Shown piece by piece: positions 1-8,918 of a stretch of DNA of 64,000 bases (position 1 is the stretch's first letter; every line of letters begins with the position of its first letter). The stretch comes from Fluviicola sp. (GTDB taxonomy: Bacteria; Bacteroidota; Bacteroidia; Flavobacteriales_D; Crocinitomicaceae). The translations under genes and the position numbers were made by a program. The stretch is from contig NZ_JBCNJT010000002.1 in NCBI RefSeq assembly GCF_039596395.1, forward strand, positions 992,001-1,056,000, read 5' to 3'. The notes beneath the pieces were generated by a model. The model did not search any database. It was given only the letters and a program-made list of their open reading frames with translations, and was not told the DNA's origin.

Positions 1-971
1 AAAATTCCTCCAAGTACCACCAGGATTCCTGCAGAAAGCCAGATCATCCGTTTTTTCTCAAGTGGCCCGGAAATTTTTTTGATCTCTGTTTCGATGTCTT
101 TTTTCGTCTCTTGCTGAGCAGTCGTTAGTTGCTTGATCGGTTTGTTGTCTTTTCCGATTGTCAGTTGTTCCAGATCTCCTTTTAATTCAGTTAATTGCTT
201 GGCTTCATCGGAACGGTAGCTGTTGAAAACAGGAGCGAAACAAGCGATCAGCAAACCGGTTACGACTAATAGGGTTACCATGGTTTTCTTTGCTTTTTCA
301 CTTGCGGGTATTTCCGAATCCATTTTACCTGCGGGAACTTTCTTAGAGAAACCGAATAACGCCGCGACTCCCAGGAATAAGCACCCTACGCAGGCATAAA
401 GAAAGATTACTTTATTCAGGCTCAGTTTGGAGATCATTTCATCACTTACGGCCGCCGAACTTCCGAAAAGTGCCAGGGACACAACCACAGGCCCGATCGT
501 TGTACCGAAGCTATTGATACCACCACCGAGGTTGATTCGGTTACTTCCGGTTTTTTCATCACCCAATGAAATCATGAATGGATTGGCCGCTGTTTGCTGC
601 AGGGAAAATCCCAACGCAACAATAAACAAACCGAAGAGCATCGCTGCAAATACATTGAGGTAAACGGAAATGATCATCATGGTTGCACCCAAAGCAGAAA
701 AAAGCAATCCGTTGACAATACTTTTCTTATATCCCCAGGTAGAAACCAGGTCCTGCCGGGTAAGAGTGCTGAACACGAAAAGACCCAATGCACCCAGGTA
801 ATAAGCCCCGTAAAAAGCAAAATCAATCAGCTGGCTTTGAAACTGGTCCAGCCCGAAGTAATGTTTACAAAATGGAATGAAAATACTGTTTCCTGCCGCA
901 ATGAATCCCCAGAAGAAGAAGACGGTCGTCAGGGTGGAAAGTGCTCCGTAGTTTGTTTTTGTAGTTTGCAT
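1..971 (-). CDS. Sugar MFS transporter, FucP/GluP-like (partial)
   Basis: Inner-membrane major facilitator permease resembling the fucose/glucose-galactose:H+ symporter family. It reads on the minus strand from an ATG at 969-971 and stays open to the window's left edge, so about 323 N-terminal codons are present and the C-terminus is missing. Seen: hydrophobic helices beginning with TVFFFWGFIAAGNSIFIPF, the fucose-permease-like stretch ALGFSLQQTAANPFM near residue 125, and a later hydrophilic, charged insert of roughly 60 residues (KQLTELKGDLEQL and onward) before the next helix. That insert probably forms an enlarged cytoplasmic or periplasmic loop and is longer than in textbook FucP. Substrate cannot be told from sequence. 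A hexose is the usual substrate in this branch in Bacteroidota, which is inference. Confidence 0.8.
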   Translation of the reverse strand, partial: MQTTKTNYGALSTLTTVFFFWGFIAAGNSIFIPFCKHYFGLDQFQSQLIDFAFYGAYYLGALGLFVFSTLTRQDLVSTWGYKKSIVNGLLFSALGATMMIISVYLNVFAAMLFGLFIVALGFSLQQTAANPFMISLGDEKTGSNRINLGGGINSFGTTIGPVVVSLALFGSSAAVSDEMISKLSLNKVIFLYACVGCLFLGVAALFGFSKKVPAGKMDSEIPASEKAKKTMVTLLVVTGLLIACFAPVFNSYRSDEAKQLTELKGDLEQLTIGKDNKPIKQLTTAQQETKKDIETEIKKISGPLEKKRMIWLSAGILVVLGGI

Positions 972-1084
972 GGGTAGTTTTTTCAAATTATATAAGCGAA
1001 AAATAAGTATAAAAAATTAATAATGGTACTTTTTACAATTTGTGATCATTTTATTAACTGATTCGTTTTGCGATAGTACGGATT

Positions 1085-1741
1085 TTATTTTTCATTCAGC
1101 AATTTTTGAATATCCTTAATCAGTTTATCCACTTCTTTGGAATCTGTTCCGTCGTAATATCCGCGAATGCGTTTTTGCGTGTCTACCAGCACAAAGTAGT
1201 TGGTATGTATAAAATCCGAACCGACATCTCCCTGGTTTTGAGCTTCAGCGGGTTTCAGAACAAAAAAACTTCTCCGGGCAAGCTTATACAGGTCTTTTTT
1301 CTCTCCGGTTAAAAAATGCCACTGGTTGGGATCGGCCCCATGTCCTTCTGCATACGTTTTCATTTGTGCAACGGAGTCGGTTTCAGGGTCCACCGTAAAA
1401 CTCAGAATTTTGAAGTTGTCGTTCCCCTTAAAGGCGGCCTGTACTCTTCGCATTTCAGAATTCATGATGGGGCAAATGGTTCCGCAAGTCGTAAAAAAGT
1501 ATTCGGCCACGTAGATTTTTCCTTTCAGGTCTTTGGATCCATAGGATTGACCTGTTTGATCGAGAAAAGAAAATTCCTGGATGCGGTGTCCATATCCTTT
1601 TCTTGCCAGGTCTTTGTCCACCATCTCGGATTCTACATCAATCGGATTGTAGATTTTCAATGGTTTCTCACCCGGCCGGGTAAAAAAATAAGCTACGATG
1701 ACTCCGGCAACGAAGATAAGGGCAACAATAAAAACGCGCAT
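1085..1741 (-). CDS. SCO1/SenC family cytochrome c oxidase assembly protein
   Basis: Membrane-anchored thioredoxin-fold copper chaperone or thiol reductase, expected to help build the CuA site of cytochrome c oxidase on the outer face of the cytoplasmic membrane. A single N-terminal membrane helix (residues 2-20) precedes the soluble domain. The copper-binding CxxxC motif is visible (TTCGTICP, Cys86 and Cys90), and the third ligand is His179 in DFIHTNYF. The 218-residue length is normal for the family. Monocistronic on the minus strand between the MFS gene and the TonB receptor. A TAnnTTTG-type box lies just upstream (1755-1762). No oxidase subunit genes are in the window, so the pairing with a particular oxidase is family knowledge. 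Confidence 0.9.
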   Translation of the reverse strand: MRVFIVALIFVAGVIVAYFFTRPGEKPLKIYNPIDVESEMVDKDLARKGYGHRIQEFSFLDQTGQSYGSKDLKGKIYVAEYFFTTCGTICPIMNSEMRRVQAAFKGNDNFKILSFTVDPETDSVAQMKTYAEGHGADPNQWHFLTGEKKDLYKLARRSFFVLKPAEAQNQGDVGSDFIHTNYFVLVDTQKRIRGYYDGTDSKEVDKLIKDIQKLLNEK

Positions 1742-1754
1742 CTTTGTTTTTTCA

Positions 1755-1762
1755 CAAAAATA
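1755..1762 (-). promoter_or_regulatory. Candidate -7 box for the SCO gene
   Basis: On the minus strand the bases read TATTTTTG, an exact match to the Bacteroidota -7 consensus TAnnTTTG, 13 nt before the SCO start codon. No clear -33 TTG is seen at 17-23 nt spacing, so the call rests on one box. Confidence 0.4.
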
Positions 1763-1786
1763 CGCGCTAAATGAATTGGATGGATA

Positions 1787-4198
1787 TTAATCTCCCCCTA
1801 ATTTCAACGTATATTGAAGCATCACCGTTCTTGGCGGTTCAATTTTCAATGGTCTTAATGAATAGGTTCTATTCAAAATGTTACTTCCGATAATCGCAAA
1901 GCGGTGTTTGTCTTTTAATAAATACGAAATACGCGCATCGAAAATCCAGTTGCCATGTCGGTGTTTTTCGAAATAATCCATGTAATAAATATCCTGAAGG
2001 AACTCAATGTCTTTCGTAAGCTTTTCAAAATCTTTAATGATAGCATCCATATTAACGATCTTAGAAAAGTATTTTGCACTCATTCCGATTGAAAATTTCT
2101 TGGCAAAAGTGTATTCCATATCAATCTTCACATTGTGCAGGAAGCGGTACTTCAGGATCTTTGATGTAGAATCCAAAGAGGTGGAGTTGTATGTGAATTT
2201 TCTATTCAGGGAGTCTATTGCGTATAAATAATTGGGAGTTAAAGTAGTCGGTACAATGTAAGTGTATCCGCATAGGAATGTCAGATCACTTTTTTTACCG
2301 ATGACTACTGTACCTGCTAAAGAAGCGTCAATCCCTTTTACTCTGGATTTACCTGTATTTAAGAATTTAAATCCGGCAGAAGAAGACATCGTTTCAGCAG
2401 AAGTAATCGGATGCCAGATACCGAACATATACTCAATTGTGTTTTGATATTCCTGCCAAAATCCCGCAACGTCAAAGAAACTCATTACCGGCCCGATTTT
2501 AAACCCTTGTTTGATACCAAATTCTGCATTCCAGCTGGTTTCTGCTTTTAGCTCCGGGTTAGGAAATACTCCGAAGTTACCAACTCCGGTTTTAATGTAG
2601 CGTTCTGTAATGGTTGGAAAACGATACCCTTGTCCATAAGATGCCCTTAAGAAAGTTGCTTTGTGAACTTTGAAATTGGTTCCGGCTCTGAAAATAGGTT
2701 TAAGGGCAGTCAGGCTGTCGTTTAATTGGAAATATTCTAATCGGCCGCCTAATGAAATGGTTAACCTTTCCCAGAATTTTTTTTCAGCCTGGGCATAAGC
2801 AGAGATATTCAATAGTTGATTGTAAGGGGAACCGGAGGCACGATAGATATTTGAATAGGAATGTGTATGCTGAACTGTGACGCCGCCCACAAAATCAACT
2901 GGAATTATTTGTTTAATAGAGGTGCGGTATTGATAATCACCGTATAGAACGGTGGATTGATTGTCCTGATTAGCTGTCAGTTCATTAACCGTGCGGAACA
3001 ATCGCGTGCGTAAACTATGTTTGGCTCCGCGTTTTGTGGAATAAAGAATGTAAGGATCAATATTAAAGATCAACTGATTTTGAAGAAACGCCGCTCCGGG
3101 GTATGCACGGTAAAGTCCGGAGGAATCATCCAGCCAGGCAAAAACCATATTGGATTGGGAAAGCATGAAATTTCCGTTTATCCCATACACTAATCCCTTT
3201 GTTTTAATGGATCTTCTGGATAAGTTAAAATTAATTCGCGCACGCTTACTTACCATCTGCTTATTGGAAAAATTTGTAATCGTATCTTTCCAAACAATGC
3301 TGTCTGTAATTATTGCAGGTCCCATATAACCATGGTCATAATTGAAATTCCCTCCAAAGACCAAATCCCATTGTTTGTATTTACGGGAGTGTAAAAAAGT
3401 TGCTCCTGCGATTAATGGTGTATCGTCATACCATTTTGAACCTTCTTCATTTGGGGTACTGTACAACCCGGAATATAAGATAACTTTAGTAAGAGGTTTG
3501 GCTGTCGGATAAGCAGTTCTAATGTTTACTGATCCGGATAAAGCAGCACTTCCGGAAAGTACGGAAGCCGCACCTTTGATTACTTCTACCTGACTGATAT
3601 TTTCAACCGGTATGAATCCCCATTCAGGTCTCCCGGCATCTCCCGATAGCATCGGCATATCGTCGACCATCACAGCTACTTTGGAACCAACACCGAAAGT
3701 AAATCCGCTTCCTCCCCGGATTTGCGGTTCTCCGTCCAGGATATTCAATCCGGGAGTTTGGTCCAATGCCGTCTCAATGCTTCGGGTATTCTTGCTTTCT
3801 ATTAATCGTGGTTTCAGTACTTCCATGGAAACCGTCTGATCTTCCAGAGGCTTGTCAAATTTTCCTACTTTGACTTCTACTACATCCAATACGGTTGAAA
3901 TTTCTTCCATCGGGATGTCCAATTCAATCAATCCGTTTTCTGTCACATTGATTTGAATGGTATCCGTATTCATTCCTTCCATCCGGCAAATCAGGTTGTA
4001 AACCCCTACAGGAAGTTCCAGAACGAACTGACCGTTCTCATCCGAATTGGCTCCATAAAGCTGGTTGGTTTTTACAAAAACAGTTGCACCTACTACAGCT
4101 TCTCCCTGAAGGTCGCGAACTTTACCTGTAATCCTGCCGGTTTGAGCAAAAATAAAAGAGGATATGGAAAGTAATAGAATGGAAAGCAGGTACTTCAT
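1787..4198 (-). CDS. TonB-dependent outer-membrane receptor with CarboxypepD_reg-like domain
   Basis: Outer-membrane active transporter. The start is set at the Met giving MKYLLSILLLSISSFIFAQ, a clear signal peptide; an ATG 30 nt further upstream would add ten residues in front of it and is unlikely. After the signal come a CarboxypepD_reg-like beta-sandwich (about 21-105), a plug domain (about 125-235, with QIRGGSGFTFGVGSKVAVMV and VEVIKGAASVLSGSAALSG) and a long beta-barrel to residue 803. The plug resembles vitamin B12/colicin I receptor types more than SusC: there is no SusD partner and the length is below usual SusC size. The C-terminus ends in GGD rather than an aromatic residue, which is slightly unusual for a barrel. 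Substrate unknown (siderophore, cobalamin or metal complex possible). The next gene upstream on the same strand is a T9SS cargo protein 72 nt away. Confidence 0.88.
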   Translation of the reverse strand: MKYLLSILLLSISSFIFAQTGRITGKVRDLQGEAVVGATVFVKTNQLYGANSDENGQFVLELPVGVYNLICRMEGMNTDTIQINVTENGLIELDIPMEEISTVLDVVEVKVGKFDKPLEDQTVSMEVLKPRLIESKNTRSIETALDQTPGLNILDGEPQIRGGSGFTFGVGSKVAVMVDDMPMLSGDAGRPEWGFIPVENISQVEVIKGAASVLSGSAALSGSVNIRTAYPTAKPLTKVILYSGLYSTPNEEGSKWYDDTPLIAGATFLHSRKYKQWDLVFGGNFNYDHGYMGPAIITDSIVWKDTITNFSNKQMVSKRARINFNLSRRSIKTKGLVYGINGNFMLSQSNMVFAWLDDSSGLYRAYPGAAFLQNQLIFNIDPYILYSTKRGAKHSLRTRLFRTVNELTANQDNQSTVLYGDYQYRTSIKQIIPVDFVGGVTVQHTHSYSNIYRASGSPYNQLLNISAYAQAEKKFWERLTISLGGRLEYFQLNDSLTALKPIFRAGTNFKVHKATFLRASYGQGYRFPTITERYIKTGVGNFGVFPNPELKAETSWNAEFGIKQGFKIGPVMSFFDVAGFWQEYQNTIEYMFGIWHPITSAETMSSSAGFKFLNTGKSRVKGIDASLAGTVVIGKKSDLTFLCGYTYIVPTTLTPNYLYAIDSLNRKFTYNSTSLDSTSKILKYRFLHNVKIDMEYTFAKKFSIGMSAKYFSKIVNMDAIIKDFEKLTKDIEFLQDIYYMDYFEKHRHGNWIFDARISYLLKDKHRFAIIGSNILNRTYSLRPLKIEPPRTVMLQYTLKLGGD

Positions 4199-4270
4199 AA
4201 ATGTAGCTTTAAAAAAGTGAACCACCATCCTGATTAGGAATGGTGGTTACACGACAAAGGTATGAAATTT

Positions 4271-6424
4271 TTATTTCTTGATAATGCGAATTGATTGAAC
4301 CCCTTGTTCCTGAGATAATTGAAGAACATAGACTCCATTTTCGAACGCAGAAATATCAATGCTGTTAGCTGCGCTTGAAACAACTCCGTTTGAAACCACT
4401 TGTCCTGAAACAGAAACAACGGTGTAAGTTGTATTACCTGTAATGTTTGACAAGATCAATTTACCTTCCGTTGGATTCGGATAAACAGTGATAGCTTCCA
4501 GTTCAGTTTCGTTCAATCCTAAACACTCATCAACCATGATCGTATTTGTAGCTGTATTTGAACATCCGTTTGCATCCGTGAAAGAATAAGTGATTGTTTC
4601 AGTTCCGATACCAGCTGTTGCCGGGTTAAAGTTTCCACCGCTAACACCGGTTCCGCTATAGTTTCCTCCAGCAGGTGCACCACCGGTTAAAGCAAATGCA
4701 GGATTGTAAACACATACATCTGAGAAGTTTGCCAAAGTCACGTTAGGAGCTGCATTTACAATAATGGTAGCTGTTTCTACATCTGAAGGGCAGGAACCAA
4801 CTGCTGCGATTGTATTTGTAACGGTATAAGTACCGGCTGTAGATGCAGATAAATCCACTATTCCTGAGTTGGAGTTTATTACCAAACCGGTTGTAGAAGA
4901 GAATACTCCTCCGTTTGCTCCTGTTCCGAATACAGGAGAAGGGTCTGTTGCATTCGTACAATAAGCCGCCTGAGAATAGGAGAATGCAGCATCCGGAGTT
5001 AATGTTAAAGTTACATTTGTTTGGCTCATGCTGGGACATATCCCGCCTACATTATAAGTAACAGTGTAAGTTCCGGCCGTACTTGTTGTAACATCAATTT
5101 CTCCGGTTGTGGTGCTTACAAATACCAACCCTGAAGTGGAAGAGAATGTTCCTGCCATTGCTGTAGTAGGAATTGGGTTGGCATCGGAAAGACAAATCGT
5201 ATTGGAAGGATAACTAAATGATGCATCAGAAGCAGCATTGATTGTAATGCTGGTTGTTTTCGTATCCGGGCAAGCACCTGAAGTTGTATTGGTAACGGTA
5301 TAAGTTCCCGGAGTACTTGCAGCAAGGTCAATTACTCCGGTTGTTGAGTTGATAACCAATCCTGAGGTAGAAGAGAATGTCCCTGCATCAACAACTGTTG
5401 GCGTTTGGTTTCCTGCATCTGAACAATAAGTTGCACTGCTGTAACTGAATGTTGCATCATCATAATCGTTTACAGTTACAGTCACAGGTGTTGAAGTTGT
5501 TGATCCCCATTGGTTCGTTACAGTTAATGTTGCGGTATAAGTTCCTGCAACATTGTATTGGTGAACAGGGTTAGCTGTTGTTCCATTAGGAGTTCCGTCT
5601 CCGAAGTTCCAGGAATAAGAAGTCGGATAGTTAGTAGACGTACTTGTAAAAGTTACGTTTCCTCCGGTACAAATAGTTGCAGCAGTATTGGTGAAAGATG
5701 CTTTAGGAACGTAAATCATTTCTACGTCATCGATGATTAACGAATCCTTATCCGAACCACCACCGGGAGTTTTGTGTGTTGCAAAAGTACCTATAACATA
5801 TGCTCCGAGGTTGGGAGTAGTTACATAGTCAAAAGGAATAGAAATTCTTTTCCAACCACCGCCGGTATAAGGGATGTTTTTGATGGCTTTAGCAACAACG
5901 TTTGTCCCGTTTACGTCATTCGGATCTTTGAAATTGTTGACATTTTTATGGATCACAAAACTAACCCGTGCCGAATCATTTTGTGCTGTATTTGTAGGTT
6001 TGTATCTCAGCCACACAACCACTGAATCAGGAGTGTCTGTAAAAGCTTCTGATTTAGCAGTAGAACTATTATCTGTATAATTGTAATTGGATGTGCTCGA
6101 CGGTGTTGAACTTCCCATATTGATAATACCACATGTCATGTTTCCTTGAGCAATAGTTCCTGAAATTGGTTCCTTCGCCCAAATTCTGACAGAATATATT
6201 CCTGTGGATCCAGGTCTGTGATCAGTTATTTTTCCCATTGTAGAGCCACCAAACAAAAAAGCAACTCCTCCTGTTCCGGATTTGAAACTGTTCCAGTTAA
6301 CAGGTTCAGCATTTTCGTTGGTAGATGTTTCCCAGGTTTCAAAACCACCATTTCCCATCTGTGTTTGGGCAGAAGCTTGCAGTGTAAGTGTGAATAAAGA
6401 TAAACTGAGTAAAATTTTTCTCAT
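4271..6424 (-). CDS. Secreted multidomain protein with PKD domain and T9SS type A sorting domain
   Basis: Predicted cell-surface or extracellular protein exported by Sec and then the type IX secretion system. Seen in order: signal peptide (1-19, ending LQASAQ); a N-terminal region of about 220 residues starting GGFETWETS that looks like a carbohydrate-binding-like beta domain; a PKD domain (about 245-327) with the hallmark YSWNFGDGTPNGT; three tandem repeats of about 75-80 residues, each with FSY..CS/CL/CT, a FSST(S/T)GLV segment and GTYTVT; a linker; and a C-terminal sorting domain (about 640-717) with ITVYPNPTEGKL and GVYVLQL...SIRIIKK. Low-complexity Thr/Ser-rich composition is typical of such adhesin-like proteins. 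The ligand is unknown. A -7-like box lies at 6471-6478. Confidence 0.85.
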   Translation of the reverse strand: MRKILLSLSLFTLTLQASAQTQMGNGGFETWETSTNENAEPVNWNSFKSGTGGVAFLFGGSTMGKITDHRPGSTGIYSVRIWAKEPISGTIAQGNMTCGIINMGSSTPSSTSNYNYTDNSSTAKSEAFTDTPDSVVVWLRYKPTNTAQNDSARVSFVIHKNVNNFKDPNDVNGTNVVAKAIKNIPYTGGGWKRISIPFDYVTTPNLGAYVIGTFATHKTPGGGSDKDSLIIDDVEMIYVPKASFTNTAATICTGGNVTFTSTSTNYPTSYSWNFGDGTPNGTTANPVHQYNVAGTYTATLTVTNQWGSTTSTPVTVTVNDYDDATFSYSSATYCSDAGNQTPTVVDAGTFSSTSGLVINSTTGVIDLAASTPGTYTVTNTTSGACPDTKTTSITINAASDASFSYPSNTICLSDANPIPTTAMAGTFSSTSGLVFVSTTTGEIDVTTSTAGTYTVTYNVGGICPSMSQTNVTLTLTPDAAFSYSQAAYCTNATDPSPVFGTGANGGVFSSTTGLVINSNSGIVDLSASTAGTYTVTNTIAAVGSCPSDVETATIIVNAAPNVTLANFSDVCVYNPAFALTGGAPAGGNYSGTGVSGGNFNPATAGIGTETITYSFTDANGCSNTATNTIMVDECLGLNETELEAITVYPNPTEGKLILSNITGNTTYTVVSVSGQVVSNGVVSSAANSIDISAFENGVYVLQLSQEQGVQSIRIIKK
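4593..5449 (-). repeat. Three tandem ~75-80 aa repeat units within the T9SS cargo gene
   Basis: Within the 4271-6424 gene three consecutive units share the pattern FSY-x-CS-x-GTFSSTSGLVINST-x-GTYTVTN. They are similar but not identical at DNA level, so this is protein repeat duplication rather than a recent DNA repeat. Boundaries are approximate. Confidence 0.6.
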
Positions 6425-6470
6425 AGTACGTTGATTTAAGATTCCGAATAGAATCTGGTTTAAGTAAAAA

Positions 6471-6478
6471 CAAATTTA
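6471..6478 (-). promoter_or_regulatory. Candidate -7 box for the T9SS cargo gene
   Basis: Minus-strand bases TAAATTTG match TAnnTTTG, 46 nt upstream of the start codon. The -33 region reads TGG at the expected 19-nt spacing, one base off TTG. The rest of the 302-bp gap 6425-6726 shows no gene. Confidence 0.4.
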
Positions 6479-6702
6479 ACCGATTTATTGAATCGAACCA
6501 GTTTTTAACATAGTTGACCCGGGTAAACCTTGGATTTTTAGGCAGATACCCGTTTTTTCGGATTTTAAACCGGAGGCCGGAATCATCCTGAAATGGAGCT
6601 TTTAAAAATGGCTTTTTAGTATTGAATTCCTGCTAAATCGTTTCCCGGAGCTCTTAACGATTCTTTAAACTCCGGAATGAACCAACACCCGTGGATTTCT
6701 AT

Positions 6703-6710
6703 TATTTTTG
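6703..6710 (+). promoter_or_regulatory. Candidate -7 box for the M42 peptidase gene
   Basis: TATTTTTG at 6703-6710 matches TAnnTTTG and lies 16 nt ahead of the ATG at 6727. No TTG stands at the usual -33 position. Confidence 0.35.
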
Positions 6711-6726
6711 AAGCAAACTCGAAGAA

Positions 6727-7770
6727 ATGAATAAAAAGCTCTTAGCCGAAATATGTAAAACTCCCGGTGCACCCGGATATGAAGACCGCGTCAGAAAACT
6801 GGTATTGCGTGAAATAGAGTCTCTTTGCGACAAAGTAGAAGTCGACAATATGGGCAACGTTTACGGAATCCGTAAAGGGAAATCCGAACAATCCGTTATG
6901 ATCGGTGCGCACATGGACGAAATCGGGTTCATGGTTACTTACATTGATGACAAAGGATTTATCCGTTTTACGACTCTGGGCGGCTTTGACCCGAAAACAC
7001 TGACGGCTCAGCGTGTAATCATTCATGGAAAAGAGGATGTAATCGGGGTGATGGCTTCAAAACCGATTCACGTGATGACACAGGACGAACGCAACAAGGT
7101 GGCGAAACTTTCCGATTACTTTGTGGATACCGGTTTGCCTGCTGAGAAAGTGAAAGAATTGATCTCGATCGGTGATGTGATCACACGTGAAAGGGAATTC
7201 ATCGAAATGGGAGAGTGTTTCAACAGCAAGTCCCTGGATAACCGCCTGGCAGTTTTTATTGCTATTGAAGTACTTAAATTATTGAAGGGCAAAGAACTTC
7301 CGCATGATGTATACATGGTTTTCACCGTTCAGGAAGAAGTGGGAATCCGCGGTGCCAACGTGGCAAGTTTGAATATCAAACCGACGTTCGGTTTTGGTTT
7401 GGATACCACCATTGCATTCGATTTACCGGGAGCGGCGGCTCACGAGCAAATTACCAAACTGGGCGAAGGGACGGCTATCAAAATCATGGATGCCTCAACC
7501 ATTTGTGATTCGCGGATGGTTCGTTACATGAAAGAAGTGGCCGATAGAAATAAGATAAAATGGCAGCCGGAAATCCTGACAGCAGGAGGAACGGACACAG
7601 CAGGAATTCAGCGTATGTCGCCGGGCGGATCCATCGCAGGAGCGGTTTCCATCCCGACCAGGCATTTGCACCAGGTGATTGAAATGGCGCACAAAGACGA
7701 TATCCAGGCAAGTATCGATTTACTGGCTTCATGTTTGTTAGAGCTCGATCAGTTTAGGCTGGAATATTAA
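6727..7770 (+). CDS. M42 family metallopeptidase (glutamyl/deblocking aminopeptidase type)
   Basis: Cytosolic dinuclear-zinc aminopeptidase of the tetrahedral (TET) M42 family, which trims short peptides released by proteasome-like proteases. All expected ligands are visible: His62 and Asp64 in AHMDEIGF, Asp171 in KSLDNRLAV, the catalytic and ligand Glu pair 203-204 in VQEEVGIRG, Asp226 in GLDTT, and His315 in TRHLHQVIEM. The length of 347 residues is normal. The assignment as endoglucanase sometimes attached to this family is historical and not supported. The gene is followed 17 nt later by the secreted EEP protein, so the two are probably co-transcribed, though functionally unrelated by sequence. 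Confidence 0.9.
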   Translation: MNKKLLAEICKTPGAPGYEDRVRKLVLREIESLCDKVEVDNMGNVYGIRKGKSEQSVMIGAHMDEIGFMVTYIDDKGFIRFTTLGGFDPKTLTAQRVIIHGKEDVIGVMASKPIHVMTQDERNKVAKLSDYFVDTGLPAEKVKELISIGDVITREREFIEMGECFNSKSLDNRLAVFIAIEVLKLLKGKELPHDVYMVFTVQEEVGIRGANVASLNIKPTFGFGLDTTIAFDLPGAAAHEQITKLGEGTAIKIMDASTICDSRMVRYMKEVADRNKIKWQPEILTAGGTDTAGIQRMSPGGSIAGAVSIPTRHLHQVIEMAHKDDIQASIDLLASCLLELDQFRLEY

Positions 7771-7787
7771 GATTATAGATTTCGATT

Positions 7788-8822
7788 ATGAGAAAAATTA
7801 TTTTGTTTTCGGTCCTGTTTACTGTTTGTTCGGTAAACGGATTTTCGCAAAAAGAATCCAAAAAAGGAGCGCTTCAGTCATTTCACGGCCGTGCGATTGT
7901 TTCGTACAACGTGGAAAACCTGTTTGATACCATTGATGACAAGGATGTGATCGATGAAGAATTCCTTCCGGATGGAAAATTGAAATGGAATTCGGGAAGA
8001 TACCATGTGAAACTGGACCATTTGGTGGAAGCAATCACGATGAACCTTCCGGAAAACCCGATTGTGATCGGTTTGGTGGAAATTGAGAACAAGGGAGTTT
8101 TGATGGATTTGAAGAAAACAGGCCGTCTGGCAAAAACCGGTTATGAGATCGCTCATAAAGATTCTCCGGACGCACGTGGAATTGACTGTGGTTTGCTCTA
8201 CGATAAAAGCGCTTTCAAACTGCTGAAGATGGAAACCCTGAAAGTTGCTATCGATTCCATTCCGGATTTCAAAACACGCGATATTTTATATGTCAAAGGG
8301 CAATTGGAAGGTGGAAAGATCATTCACTTATTCGTCAATCACTGGCCATCCCGAAGAGGCGGAGAAGGGGAATCTGAAATCCGCAGGATCCAGGCTGCAA
8401 CGGTTGCTCGTGCAAAAGTGGAGCAAATCCTGAAAGCTGATCCGAAAGCAAACATTGTTCTGATGGGTGATTTTAACGATCATCCGGATAATACGTCCAT
8501 CCAGAAAGTGCTGAAAGCTAAATCCGTTACGGATGCAAATGCTGACCTGGTGGATTTGTTTGAAGACGATCATAAAGCCGGAAAAGGAACACACAATTAC
8601 AAAGGTGAATGGGGTGTTCTGGATCATTTTATCGTTTCAAAAGCGCTTTACAACGGAACAGGTGGAATCGCCCTTTCACCGAATGACGGGAAGATCGTTT
8701 ATGAGGAAAAATTATTGTTCACTGGAAAAGACGGAAGTAAAAAACCTTCCACGACTTATGGCGGACCAAATTATTACGGAGGTTATTCGGATCATTTACC
8801 GATCCAGTTGATTTTAAAGTAA
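7788..8822 (+). CDS. Secreted endonuclease/exonuclease/phosphatase (EEP) family protein
   Basis: Predicted exported metal-dependent phosphoesterase of the DNase I/EEP fold. A signal peptide (1-20, ending NGFSQ) is followed by the EEP core: VSYNVENLFDT with the Asn, VIGLVEIENKGV with the metal-binding Glu, FVNHWPSRRGG with the catalytic His, LMGDFNDHPDN with the catalytic Asp/Asn pair, and the terminal YSDHLPIQLIL His. Every catalytic motif is intact, so activity is likely; whether the substrate is DNA, RNA or a phosphorylated lipid or sugar cannot be told. A Rho-independent terminator follows at 8848. Confidence 0.88.
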   Translation: MRKIILFSVLFTVCSVNGFSQKESKKGALQSFHGRAIVSYNVENLFDTIDDKDVIDEEFLPDGKLKWNSGRYHVKLDHLVEAITMNLPENPIVIGLVEIENKGVLMDLKKTGRLAKTGYEIAHKDSPDARGIDCGLLYDKSAFKLLKMETLKVAIDSIPDFKTRDILYVKGQLEGGKIIHLFVNHWPSRRGGEGESEIRRIQAATVARAKVEQILKADPKANIVLMGDFNDHPDNTSIQKVLKAKSVTDANADLVDLFEDDHKAGKGTHNYKGEWGVLDHFIVSKALYNGTGGIALSPNDGKIVYEEKLLFTGKDGSKKPSTTYGGPNYYGGYSDHLPIQLILK

Positions 8823-8847
8823 GAGAAAGCACTGCTTTCGATAAAAT

Positions 8848-8878
8848 AGGGCCGTAAATTTTTGCGGCCCTGTTTTTT
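8848..8878 (+). terminator. Rho-independent terminator after the EEP gene
   Basis: Perfect 7-bp stem AGGGCCG / CGGCCCT (8848-8854 with 8865-8871) closed by an AT-rich loop and followed by TGTTTTTT. Its GGCCG...CGGCC arms resemble the palindromes at 18738 and 36301. Confidence 0.8.
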
Positions 8879-8918
8879 GAGATAAAATGTGTATTTTCGG
8901 TTTCAGATCGCTTAAGGT

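Noticed and set aside
52-977. Plus-strand ORFs in the first kilobase
   Set aside because: They are shadows of the minus-strand MFS transporter, whose frame gives clear membrane helices.
1787-4198. SusC-type glycan importer
   Set aside because: No SusD partner, shorter length and a plug closer to B12/colicin receptor types.
6727-7770. Endoglucanase annotation of the M42 gene
   Set aside because: M42 proteins were long misnamed as endoglucanases; the metal ligands show an aminopeptidase.
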